Notes: generated by a model not told the origin, from the letters alone. 7,811 bases of DNA from JBBIRM01 sp037441765 (GCA_037441765.1 JBBIRM010000138.1:1-7811), one strand, 5' to 3'. Positions 1 through 6,219 are shown, counted from the stretch's first letter. Numbers and translations are program-made.

Positions 1-2345
1 TTGATATTATTTATAACCTCTTTTTCAGTCTCCAGCCGTTTCTCTTGGGTTACCTCCCTTGCCAGGTCAACTACAGCAACTACTTCTCCCTCTTCATCGT
101 AGATGGGAAAGGTATAGTATTTAAAAATCCCATTTAAATATTTACTATATCTCTCACCAGTAATAGGCCTCTTTGTTCTTAACGTTTCAGAAATATAGCA
201 TTTCTCACAAGGTTGATCACCTTGATGGAGACTTTCAAAGCACCTCTTCCCAATCATCTCTTCTGGCTTCAATCCATATCGTTTAAATGCTGACTTATTG
301 GCACGGATGATTCGATAATCTTTGTCTCTCACAGTGATGAGATCTGTTACCGAATCGAAGGTGTTTTCCCACTCTGATTTCGCTTTTGCTATATTCGAAA
401 AGAGTTTTGCATTCTCAATGGCAAGCCCAATCTGGTTCCCTATAATTTCCAGTAGATTTTCTTCTTTGGGACTCATAAGACGTGAAGAACGGGTCGCTAA
501 GTTGATGGCACCTACCGGTTTTTCTTTTGCCAAGAGAGGAATGCTGATTAACGATTGAATCCCCTCCTCTTTAAGAAAGGGTTTTATCTGGGGAGTCGGA
601 TATTCATCGATGGTTAGACTAATCGGCCGTTTTAACTCAATAGCTTTCCCACATATTCCTTCACCATATCTTAGAAACTTCACATTCTCAGCGAAACTTT
701 GACTAAACCCCTTGTGATATTTAAATTCAAATTCTTTACCACTTTCTTGTATTAAATAAATACCACCCATCTCAAATCCTGTTAATTCCATTAATCTATC
801 CAATGCAAGGGATAATACTTCGTCTAAATCCAGGGATTGGTTTATCAATTTACTCAAGTCAAAAAGGATCTGGAGATTTTCTGACTTTTTCAAAAGTTCT
901 TCCTCCATCCTTTTTCGACCTGTAATGTTTTTAATAATTCCCTCATAACCGATGATCTCTCCTGAACCATTCTTCCTAATGCTGGCTGTGATCAGGACAT
1001 CGATGGGGCTTCCATCTTTTCTTTTTAATTTCAATTCAAAATCTTTAATAAACCCTTCCTCTGCAATCTCATCCTGAAACTTTTTTCGTTCTTCTGGATG
1101 AAAATAGGTATCTTCTGCTCGAATTTGCATCAATTCTTCTTTGCTCCCATAACCCAACATCTCCACCCCAGCCTGATTAACATCAATAAATTCACCATCA
1201 GAGGAGGTCATATAGACCATATCCTTAGAGTTTTCAAAAATCCTTCTAAACTTCTCCTCGCTCTCTCTTAGAGCCTCTTGAGATTGCTTTAAATCTCCAA
1301 CCATCTGATTGAAAGATTCTGTAAGGGTCCCAACCTCGTCCTCGCTTTTGGGTTCTATAAAAATATTTAAGTTCCCTTTGGATACCTTCCCCATCTCACT
1401 GGATAATTTTTTTATTGGAAAAATTAATTTTCTGAAAATATAAAAACTTAAAATGAGCCCTGCTGAAAATGTGATTAAAATCCATTGAACGGCTGTCAAT
1501 GTAACGCGACTCACCGTTTGAGAAACCTCTTTTGCAGGAACCTGAACAATCACCCTCCAACCTAAATTCCTTACGGATTTAACTACACAATAAAATCTCT
1601 CTCCCTCAGCATCTTCAATCTGCTTTAATCCATCTTCTCCTGCTAAGATTTCATCCACCTTAGGAAGGGCCTTAAGTTTTAAGGAATTTAAAACATTCAT
1701 TGGGTTAGAATGGGCTAATAGTCTTCCTTCTCTGTCTACGACACAAGTGATTCCTTTTGCTCCAATCTGGGACTGAGAAATTAGATTCCATAAATATTGA
1801 AGTTTAACCTTACTGCTTAAGACACCCCCAGTTTTCTTTTCCAATCCTCCGAGGGGAACAGCGATGACCATTGAGGGCATAAAATCTTTTGTGAGAAAAA
1901 AATCTCCATAATAGAATTGGCCTTTTGAAGCGGTCTGAAACAACTCGCTCTTTAATTGATCTTTAAGGTCAGAGGGTTTGACCAATTCATATGAAACTTT
2001 AAGAACCTCCTTCCCTTTTTCATTAAGCATTGTCAATTCATAAAAATAATCTGTCAAGTGGAGAATATTCTCTAAATGGCCCTCTGCATGGGAGAGACCT
2101 TTATTTAAAAAATTTTCATCCCCTGAGATAAAAAGGAGGGTTTTTGTGATCTTTTCAAAAAAGTCTTCTATTCTTTCGACAACAAAATTTACCCTTCCCT
2201 TCTCTCTCTCGAGTAACGATTTCTTAAGATCTTTATGGAAGATTCGAATAGTGGTAAAAGATGCGATGGCAAGCAGAAGAGTGGCCAAGAAAATAGAAAG
2301 GATCGTCCATTTAAGGAATAAACTTCTTTTTATCCTTCGAATCAT
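1..2345 (-). CDS. Membrane-bound Cache-HAMP-PAS-GAF-PAS sensor protein (C-terminus beyond the window)
   Basis: This is a signal-transduction receptor that runs off the left edge; 781 codons are visible with no in-frame stop. An N-terminal basic stretch and membrane helix (about residues 9-33) are followed by an extracytoplasmic region (about 34-280) with dCache-like features, such as the MVIAVPLGG strand and CVVDREGRLLAHSNP. A second membrane helix lies at about 282-303, and a HAMP linker follows to about 352 (ending near SEDEVGTLTESFNQMV). Then come a PAS domain (about 365-480), a GAF domain (about 486-650) and a second PAS domain (about 657-760) leading into a coiled linker. The output domain, probably histidine kinase but possibly GGDEF or another type, is not in the window. 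The last PAS carries Cys702, His707, Cys713 and Cys716. The ATG at 2345 has an ideal GGGGAGG site (2353-2359) seven bases upstream, inside the preceding HTH gene, and overlaps that gene's stop as ATGA, so translation is probably coupled. Ligand and partner are unknown. Confidence 0.9.
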   Translation of the reverse strand, partial: MIRRIKRSLFLKWTILSIFLATLLLAIASFTTIRIFHKDLKKSLLEREKGRVNFVVERIEDFFEKITKTLLFISGDENFLNKGLSHAEGHLENILHLTDYFYELTMLNEKGKEVLKVSYELVKPSDLKDQLKSELFQTASKGQFYYGDFFLTKDFMPSMVIAVPLGGLEKKTGGVLSSKVKLQYLWNLISQSQIGAKGITCVVDREGRLLAHSNPMNVLNSLKLKALPKVDEILAGEDGLKQIEDAEGERFYCVVKSVRNLGWRVIVQVPAKEVSQTVSRVTLTAVQWILITFSAGLILSFYIFRKLIFPIKKLSSEMGKVSKGNLNIFIEPKSEDEVGTLTESFNQMVGDLKQSQEALRESEEKFRRIFENSKDMVYMTSSDGEFIDVNQAGVEMLGYGSKEELMQIRAEDTYFHPEERKKFQDEIAEEGFIKDFELKLKRKDGSPIDVLITASIRKNGSGEIIGYEGIIKNITGRKRMEEELLKKSENLQILFDLSKLINQSLDLDEVLSLALDRLMELTGFEMGGIYLIQESGKEFEFKYHKGFSQSFAENVKFLRYGEGICGKAIELKRPISLTIDEYPTPQIKPFLKEEGIQSLISIPLLAKEKPVGAINLATRSSRLMSPKEENLLEIIGNQIGLAIENAKLFSNIAKAKSEWENTFDSVTDLITVRDKDYRIIRANKSAFKRYGLKPEEMIGKRCFESLHQGDQPCEKCYISETLRTKRPITGERYSKYLNGIFKYYTFPIYDEEGEVVAVVDLAREVTQEKRLETEKEVINNI

Positions 2346-2527
2346 CGGTTTTCCTCCCCTTTTAAGAATCTGATAAGTTCAGATTGAAGAACCTTCCAAC
2401 CCTTTCCTGCCTTGATGGCTTTGATCTTTCCAAGATGAATGTATTTAAGGAATGTAGGTTTGGAAATCTTTAGATACTGGATTGCCTCTTCTGTAGTCAG
2501 TACCTCATCCTTTTCCATAAAATACAT
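2342..2527 (-). CDS. Small excisionase/MerR-like helix-turn-helix DNA-binding protein (HTH_17 type)
   Basis: A 61-residue protein made almost entirely of one winged-helix domain of the excisionase/HTH_17 family. The pattern is VLTTEEAIQYLKISKPTFLK (first helices and turn), then YIHLGKIKAIKAGKGWKV (the wing with the typical G-K-x-W/R) and a closing helix SELIRFLKGE. Members bind DNA as small regulators or recombination directionality factors. No integrase is nearby, so a regulatory role is more likely. I chose the ATG at 2527 because a G6 tract (2535-2540) sits seven bases upstream and the domain begins soon after. The frame stays open to an ATG at 2593, but the extra 22 residues lack a comparable ribosome site and do not look like part of the fold. 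The stop overlaps the start of the downstream sensor gene by ATGA. The protein may regulate the pair's own transcription or the sensor's targets; that is inference. Confidence 0.8.
   Translation of the reverse strand: MYFMEKDEVLTTEEAIQYLKISKPTFLKYIHLGKIKAIKAGKGWKVLQSELIRFLKGEENR
2353..2359 (-). promoter_or_regulatory. Ribosome binding site of the sensor gene, inside the HTH gene
   Basis: The minus strand reads GGGGAGG seven bases before the sensor's ATG at 2345. It fixes that start and, with the ATGA overlap, supports translational coupling to the HTH gene. Confidence 0.75.
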
Positions 2528-2561
2528 TGAAATACCCCCCATTTTTTTCGTTTTTTCCCAA

Positions 2562-2590
2562 ATTATATGCAAAAGATATGCCATGAATAC
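2562..2590 (-). promoter_or_regulatory. Possible sigma70-type promoter of the HTH-sensor operon
   Basis: The minus strand carries a perfect TATAAT (-10, at 2562-2567), which would start transcription near 2555, about 28 bases before the HTH start codon. The -35 side is weak: at 17 bp spacing the hexamer is GTATTC, and the better TTGGTA is 20 bp away. The sequence is AT-rich, so a chance -10 match is possible. Confidence 0.3.
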
Positions 2591-2629
2591 CAATAGAATC
2601 TATTTGTTCATAATTTATTGATATTATTT

Positions 2630-2656
2630 AAAAATTATTAAATTTTAATAAATTTT
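2630..2656. repeat. 27 bp AT-only imperfect palindrome
   Basis: Two 13-base arms surround one central T at 2643. The inner 8 bases pair perfectly (TTATTAAA with TTTAATAA) and 12 of 13 positions pair overall. It lies about 75-100 bases upstream of the predicted HTH transcription start. It may be an operator or just a consequence of low-complexity AT sequence. Confidence 0.4.
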
Positions 2657-2734
2657 GGTTGAAAGTTTCATCTTCGTTTAAATGACATCTTGTCTAATTT
2701 TTAGGAATTTTTGTCAATTATTGCCAGGTCTGAA

Positions 2735-2785
2735 CCCCTCAACCTCCCTTCTCCTCAAGTGTTGGGGAGAGGAGATGTTGAGGGG
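2735..2785. repeat. 51 bp palindromic (REP/MITE-like) intergenic element
   Basis: The outer arms CCCCTCAAC (2735-2743) and GTTGAGGGG (2777-2785) are perfect inverted copies. The inner arms CTCCTCAA (2751-2758) and TTGGGGAG (2762-2769) pair with one G-T wobble around a three-base loop, and the purine/pyrimidine-biased bases between the arms pair partly. Such CT-rich/GA-rich palindromes commonly occur as dispersed intergenic repeats. There is no T tract beside it, so it is not a standard intrinsic terminator. It directly abuts the gene remnant to its right. Confidence 0.65.
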
Positions 2786-2790
2786 GATAA

Positions 2791-2955
2791 AATGTTTTGT
2801 GGGAGAAAGATATCCAAGGAGAAGAAAAAAATGTTCTTTGGTTAGGCACAACCTCAGAATACGAAAAAGTGATTAGACAAGCCTTAACCAAGGCATTAAA
2901 CCAAGCAGCAAAGGAATTTGCATCGGATGAATTTTACAAATTCATTAAAAAGTAG
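2791..2955 (+). pseudogene. Probable 3' remnant of an unrecognised rightward gene
   Basis: A reading frame of 54 codons plus a TAG stop encodes a protein-like tail. It starts NVLWEKDIQGEEKNVLWLG, continues TTSEYEKVIRQALTKAL and ends ASDEFYKFIKK. It has amphipathic helix periodicity, acidic/basic balance and no low-complexity bias, as expected of real coding sequence. An in-frame TAA at 2788 closes the frame just to the left, and the palindromic element ends at 2785, so the upstream part of the gene appears to be missing or replaced. There is no in-frame ATG; a TTG at 2797 is the only plausible start near the beginning and has no convincing ribosome site in register. I do not recognise the family. 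It could instead be a small functional gene or a chance open frame. Confidence 0.4.
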
Positions 2956-3000
2956 AAATGAGTTTTTTTACCTATATGATAATTAAAGATCGGGAGGGTC

Positions 3001-3936
3001 CTAAATATATTCAATGGTGCTTGGGGGTTTAGGGGTCAGATCGTAGAGAACTTTGTTTACAGAAGGAATTTCATCGATAATTCGTTTCTGAATCTTTTTC
3101 AGGAGGTCCCATGGTATTTCAGTAACCTCTGCGCTCATCGCATCCTTGCTTTCCACAGACCGAATGGCAATCATATCTCCAAATGTCCTCCGACCATCAA
3201 CCCCGGTTACTCCTGTGGCCTGGTCATTCAGAAGGACTGCAAAGGCTTGAAAAGGTTTAAGTGGTCCCAATTCCTCCTCCACAATCTTAACCGCCCTCCG
3301 AACAACCGAAATCCTCTCCGGGGTGACCTCACCAATGATTCGTGTGGCAAGCCCTGGTCCTGGAAATGGCATTCTTTCAAAAACTCCCTGGGGTAATCCC
3401 AGGGCCTTTGCTACTTCTCTCACCTCATCTTTATAAAGTTCACGAAGAGGCTCGATCACCTTAAACCCATAAGTTTGGGGGTCAATTCCAATCTGTTCGA
3501 GGATGTTGTGCTGGGTTTTTACTCCTCTTTGAGTCTCTGAAATATCTGCAGCAATAGTTCCCTGGAGGAGGAAAGTGGCCCCACTCTCCCTGACCGTCTT
3601 TCCAAGTACATTATAGAAAGTATTTCGAAAGACCTTTCGTTTCTCTTCTGGATCAGTAATCCCTTTAAAGGCTCTAAAAAATTCCTGTTGGGCCTCAATG
3701 AGATGGACAGTCACACCAAATTTTTTAAACGTCTCGATGACAGTCTCAGGTTCTCCTTCCCTCATCACCCCTGTATCGATAAAAACTGTTTTTAACCTCT
3801 CTCCAATGGCCCGATGGCCTAAAATGGTGACTACAGAACTATCCACACCTCCTGAAAGGGCGTTGATCGCCTTCTCAGAACCAACCTGTTGCCTTATCTC
3901 ATTGATTTTTTCTTCTATAAATTTTTGGGGATCCAC
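3001..3936 (-). CDS. GuaA-like ATP-pyrophosphatase (annotated type: GMP synthase subunit B)
   Basis: The family activates a carbonyl by adenylation and replaces it with ammonia; in GMP synthase this turns XMP into GMP. With the GTG start the protein has 311 residues, close to the length of stand-alone ATP-PPase subunits. The PP-loop SGGVDSSV is at 28-35. QGTIAADI begins at about 125, EPLRELYKDEV follows, PFPGPG is at 190-195, and the C-terminus ends KPPSTIEYI, the GuaA dimerisation-domain tail. There is no N-terminal glutaminase domain, and no separate amidotransferase gene lies in the window. The segment aligned with the usual IKSHHN reads VKTQHN (139-144), so it belongs to a divergent branch and its substrate may not be XMP. 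The start is uncertain. GTG at 3936 gives the expected VDPQKFIEEKI N-terminus, 25 bases after the upstream stop, but has a weak ribosome site. A TTG at 3981 would add 15 unfamily-like residues and overlap the upstream gene by 20 bases. It follows the DUF151 gene in one transcription unit. Confidence 0.85.
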   Translation of the reverse strand: MDPQKFIEEKINEIRQQVGSEKAINALSGGVDSSVVTILGHRAIGERLKTVFIDTGVMREGEPETVIETFKKFGVTVHLIEAQQEFFRAFKGITDPEEKRKVFRNTFYNVLGKTVRESGATFLLQGTIAADISETQRGVKTQHNILEQIGIDPQTYGFKVIEPLRELYKDEVREVAKALGLPQGVFERMPFPGPGLATRIIGEVTPERISVVRRAVKIVEEELGPLKPFQAFAVLLNDQATGVTGVDGRRTFGDMIAIRSVESKDAMSAEVTEIPWDLLKKIQKRIIDEIPSVNKVLYDLTPKPPSTIEYI

Positions 3937-3961
3937 GTTCTTATCAGAATTGGCCCTTGCC

Positions 3962-4462
3962 TTACATTTTATATTTCCCAAAGTCTTCTGGCTTCATCCT
4001 TTCAATGATGGAAATCAACTCATCTTTTTCATCTAAAAAATTGGAGGCCAAAAGGCCTAATTCCTGGGTTGCCTTTATTACGGATTCCGTAATAAAGATT
4101 GGGGATTTCGTTCTGACCGCAAGGGCAATGGCATCTGAGGGACGACTATCTACAATCATTTCCTTTCCCTCTATATCGAGATAGAGTTTGGCATAATAGG
4201 TATTTTCCTTTAAATCGTGGATGACCACTCGATTGACCGAGACATGGAAGGTATCTAAAATCTGTTTCATTAAATCGTGAGTCATAGGCCGTAAGGTGAC
4301 AACATCTTCAAGACCTCGTGATATGGCCTCGGCCTCGAAGACGCCAATCCAGATGGGCAGGGCCTTTTGGCCTGCGAGGTCTACCAGAACGACCACAGGA
4401 TTAGAGGCCTTTGGGTCCACAACGATTCCCATCACTTTAACCTCTGTTAACTCAGAATCCAT
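3962..4462 (-). CDS. DUF151 / bifunctional nuclease (BFN) family protein
   Basis: This 166-residue protein carries the hallmarks of the DUF151 domain: a first strand VKVMGIVVDP (8-17), VVLVD then LPIWIG (35-40), the conserved RPMTHDLM (58-65), and DSRPSDAIALAVR (105-117) near the end of the domain. A short helical tail (NFLDEKDELISIIERMK) follows. Plant and Thermotoga members of the family give it the nuclease name, but the bacterial biological role is not established. The UVR motif found at the C-terminus of some relatives is absent. The ATG at 4462 is preceded by GAGGGAG a few bases upstream, and a strong promoter lies at 4507-4534. It is the first gene of a unit whose second gene is the GuaA-like enzyme, which suggests a link to nucleotide metabolism, though this is only contextual. 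Confidence 0.88.
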   Translation of the reverse strand: MDSELTEVKVMGIVVDPKASNPVVVLVDLAGQKALPIWIGVFEAEAISRGLEDVVTLRPMTHDLMKQILDTFHVSVNRVVIHDLKENTYYAKLYLDIEGKEMIVDSRPSDAIALAVRTKSPIFITESVIKATQELGLLASNFLDEKDELISIIERMKPEDFGKYKM

Positions 4463-4506
4463 GACTCCCTCTCATCTATGGAAATAGCATGATTTGGATT
4501 TACTCA

Positions 4507-4534
4507 ATTTTAACCTTTATGAAATGAATGTCAA
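4507..4534 (-). promoter_or_regulatory. Sigma70-type promoter of the DUF151-GuaA-like unit
   Basis: The minus strand has a perfect -35 TTGACA (4529-4534), a 16 bp spacer and a -10 TAAAAT (4507-4512). Transcription would start near 4500, giving a leader of about 38 bases before the GAGGGAG ribosome site and the ATG at 4462. It lies in the 172-base gap after the kinase gene, so this unit does not depend on read-through from the kinase. Confidence 0.7.
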
Positions 4535-4634
4535 CCCTATGAGAAAAAATCCTGACCAAATCAACTGTGGCGAAAGGTTATAGGGGCTATTTGGACAGAA
4601 ATATTGAATGGATGATCTTAAAAAATTTATACCC

Positions 4635-5756
4635 TTAATTCTCTACCTTAAACTCAACTGGTGAGACCAATTCACGCCTAATTTTTCGACGTCGATCGCG
4701 GGGAAAGGTGAGTGTTACGGTCGTCCCTTTTCGCAACCTGCTCTCCACTGAAATATCTCCTCCTAACTCTTCTACCACCTTCTTTGAAAAGGTCAATCCC
4801 AATCCAACATGGTCTGGCCGAGTGGAGAAGAAGGGGTCGAAGATGTGACTAAGATTCCTTTTGGCAATCCCCTCTCCCCTATCAGAGATCGAAATCCCCA
4901 CCTCTTCCCCATCCCCAAAGAGGTTAACCTGAATCGCCCTTTGCTTTCTTTTTTCTTTTCGGTGGGGGATGGCATCGATGCTGTTCTGAAAAATATGGAG
5001 TAGGACTTTGGATATTAAATCCTTATCTGTATAGAAATCCCCTTCCCCTTCTAATGACTCTGTTTCTAAGTTAAAAGAGATACCCTTTTCATGGATCACC
5101 TCAGATAAAGTTTGAAGGGTTGAGGTCACTATCTCTTGAAGCCTCTCTTTTTGATAAACAGGCCTCGGCACCAGAACATATTCCTCCACGCGTTGAACGG
5201 TTTTCTCCAGTCTTTTCGCATCTTTCAGGATTTGATTAACGTAGGATTTCCCTTTCCGAGAAATGGGAGGTATTTTCATAAGGCGTTGGGCATATCCACC
5301 AATGGAGGCAATGGGATTACGTATCTGATGTGCAATCTCCTCAACCATCAAACCAAGGCTTGCCCAATGATTCATTTCTAACCTCTCCCTCTCAAGCCTC
5401 TTTAAACGCTGGATCTCTTGTAAGGAGAAGACCATGTAGGTATTCCCTTCCTCTTTAAATGATGCTGTAGAGAGATGGATAAAGATTTTTCTACCATCCT
5501 TTTGTCTCAGAAGGGCTTCCCCCTCGAATCCATTTTTATAAAGGGAAAGATAGATGATATTGGGAAGGAAATAGGTCAGATCTTCCTCGAGAAAGAGAAT
5601 CCTTACTCTCTGCCCTTCCAGTTCATCTCTGGTATAACCGAATAATCGTTCTGTATGATGATTTGTATAAATAATCTTTGAATGAATATCTGTGATGATG
5701 AATCCCTCCTGAATAAAGTCAAGAATATGATGGGTGTCTTTCAAAATGTTAATCAT
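4635..5756 (-). CDS. Soluble PAS-domain sensor histidine kinase, orphan
   Basis: This 373-residue kinase autophosphorylates on a histidine and passes the phosphate to a response regulator that is not in the window. An N-terminal PAS domain (about 10-115) contains EGFIITDIHSKIIYTN, LFGYTRDELEG and RQKDGRKIFIHLS. The HisKA helices follow with IAHQIRNPIASIGGYAQ; the phosphoacceptor is His143 and the next residue is Gln rather than the usual Glu. The ATPase domain has the N box FQNSIDAI (Asn258), G1 DRGEGIA (292-298), F box FDPFFST (306-312) and G2 HVGLGLTFS. There is no membrane helix or signal peptide, so it should sense a cytoplasmic cue; the overall plan resembles NtrB/FlrB-type kinases. The ATG at 5756 is preceded by AGGGGAG about seven bases upstream; an in-frame ATG at 5816 would add 20 residues without such a site. 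It has its own promoter at 5842-5869. Confidence 0.9.
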   Translation of the reverse strand: MINILKDTHHILDFIQEGFIITDIHSKIIYTNHHTERLFGYTRDELEGQRVRILFLEEDLTYFLPNIIYLSLYKNGFEGEALLRQKDGRKIFIHLSTASFKEEGNTYMVFSLQEIQRLKRLERERLEMNHWASLGLMVEEIAHQIRNPIASIGGYAQRLMKIPPISRKGKSYVNQILKDAKRLEKTVQRVEEYVLVPRPVYQKERLQEIVTSTLQTLSEVIHEKGISFNLETESLEGEGDFYTDKDLISKVLLHIFQNSIDAIPHRKEKRKQRAIQVNLFGDGEEVGISISDRGEGIAKRNLSHIFDPFFSTRPDHVGLGLTFSKKVVEELGGDISVESRLRKGTTVTLTFPRDRRRKIRRELVSPVEFKVEN

Positions 5757-5841
5757 CGGTATCTCCCCTTCCACCCATTTTCTACGAAAAGAGGAAAATT
5801 CATTAAACTGGATCAAGAAGGGATCAAAAAATAGTAAGTCA

Positions 5842-5869
5842 ATTCTATTCCATCAATTAAAAAAGTCAA
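5842..5869 (-). promoter_or_regulatory. Sigma70-type promoter of the histidine kinase gene
   Basis: The minus strand shows -35 TTGACT (5864-5869), a 16 bp spacer and -10 TAGAAT (5842-5847). Transcription would start near 5835, about 80 bases before the ATG at 5756. This position also argues that the ATG at 5816 is not needed as the start. Confidence 0.6.
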
Positions 5870-6018
5870 GCCTTCTGGATTACACAGGCTTTGAGATTTC
5901 TGAAAAAGTATTTAAAATGTAACACGTTAGTTGTTTGAAAATCTTTTTAAAATCCTTCCCAACCTCCCTTTGCTAAGAGACTGTGTTGTAATTCTACATA
6001 AGAAATGAAAACAATTGC

Positions 6019-6091
6019 GGCAAGAGACAAGCCCTTGCCCTACATTTGAGATTCGTTTAATTTCTCGTAGGGCAAGCCCTTGTGGCTTGCC
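6019..6091. repeat. 73 bp MITE-like inverted repeat
   Basis: Two 25-base arms (6019-6043 and 6067-6091) are inverted copies matching at 21 of 25 positions, separated by a 23-base AT-rich loop. The innermost 10 bases, CTTGCCCTAC and GTAGGGCAAG, match perfectly. Because the arms contain an inner palindrome, CAAGCCCTTG also occurs twice in direct orientation (6028-6037 and 6073-6082). This architecture is typical of non-coding dispersed palindromic elements; no transposase is present and I see no obvious target-site duplication. Confidence 0.7.
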
Positions 6092-6156
6092 AAACCCTCA
6101 TCAATACGTCACTTATTTTATGCTCCCATTAATAGATCCTCAGTGCCCGCATTCGA

Positions 6157-6171
6157 AGGGTTTGGAACCCT
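6157..6171. repeat. Small perfect hairpin upstream of the PhoU-like gene
   Basis: AGGGTT (6157-6162) and AACCCT (6166-6171) form a six-pair stem with a three-base loop, about 50 bases upstream of the candidate -35 box. It could be an operator half-site pair, or chance. Confidence 0.3.
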
Positions 6172-6219
6172 ACCTCCCCAGTCTTTCAAGTACTTTTTTA
6201 GAACTCTCATTTTGATCTC

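Larger units (their letters stand above)
2528..3000. other. Intergenic stretch between the HTH gene and the GuaA-like gene
   Basis: These 473 bases contain no intact gene. From left to right they hold the presumed HTH promoter, a very AT-rich segment (about 2605-2660) with an imperfect palindrome, a GC-rich 51 bp palindromic element (2735-2785), and an open frame that looks like the 3' end of a rightward gene (2791-2955). The last 45 bases before the GuaA-like stop codon show no clear hairpin terminator. Confidence 0.7.

Noticed and set aside
2342..2593. Longer 83-residue version of the HTH protein
   Set aside because: The extra N-terminal residues overlap the presumed -10 region and lack a ribosome site, while the ATG at 2527 has a G-rich site at ideal spacing.
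2735..2785. The palindrome as an intrinsic transcription terminator
   Set aside because: The hairpin is strong but no T tract follows on either strand, so it does not fit a standard rho-independent terminator.
2825..2831. A7 tract as a programmed -1 ribosomal frameshift site
   Set aside because: In the frame of the ATG at 2792 the codon boundaries make the slip site G AAA AAA rather than a canonical heptamer, and no downstream stimulatory structure is evident. A pseudogene or sequence error is simpler.
2682..2876. Rightward 64-codon open frame crossing the GC-rich palindrome
   Set aside because: It reads straight through the repeat, has arginine/lysine-rich low-information sequence and overlaps the more protein-like remnant frame.
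3698..4036. Rightward 112-codon open frame opposite the GuaA-like and DUF151 genes
   Set aside because: It is antisense to well-supported conserved coding sequence and its translation has no family-like features.
4463..4634. Gap between the kinase and DUF151 genes as a site for a small RNA or terminator
   Set aside because: Apart from the promoter at 4507-4534 I found no stable hairpin followed by a T tract and no conserved RNA motif.
5956..5974. CT-rich segment resembling one arm of the palindrome at 2735
   Set aside because: It shares about ten bases (AACCTCCCTT) with the left arm but has no matching inverted arm nearby, so it cannot be called a repeat copy with confidence.
6015..6215. 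Rightward 66-codon open frame in the divergent intergenic region
   Set aside because: It runs through the MITE-like inverted repeat, has no good ribosome site and shows no recognisable domain.
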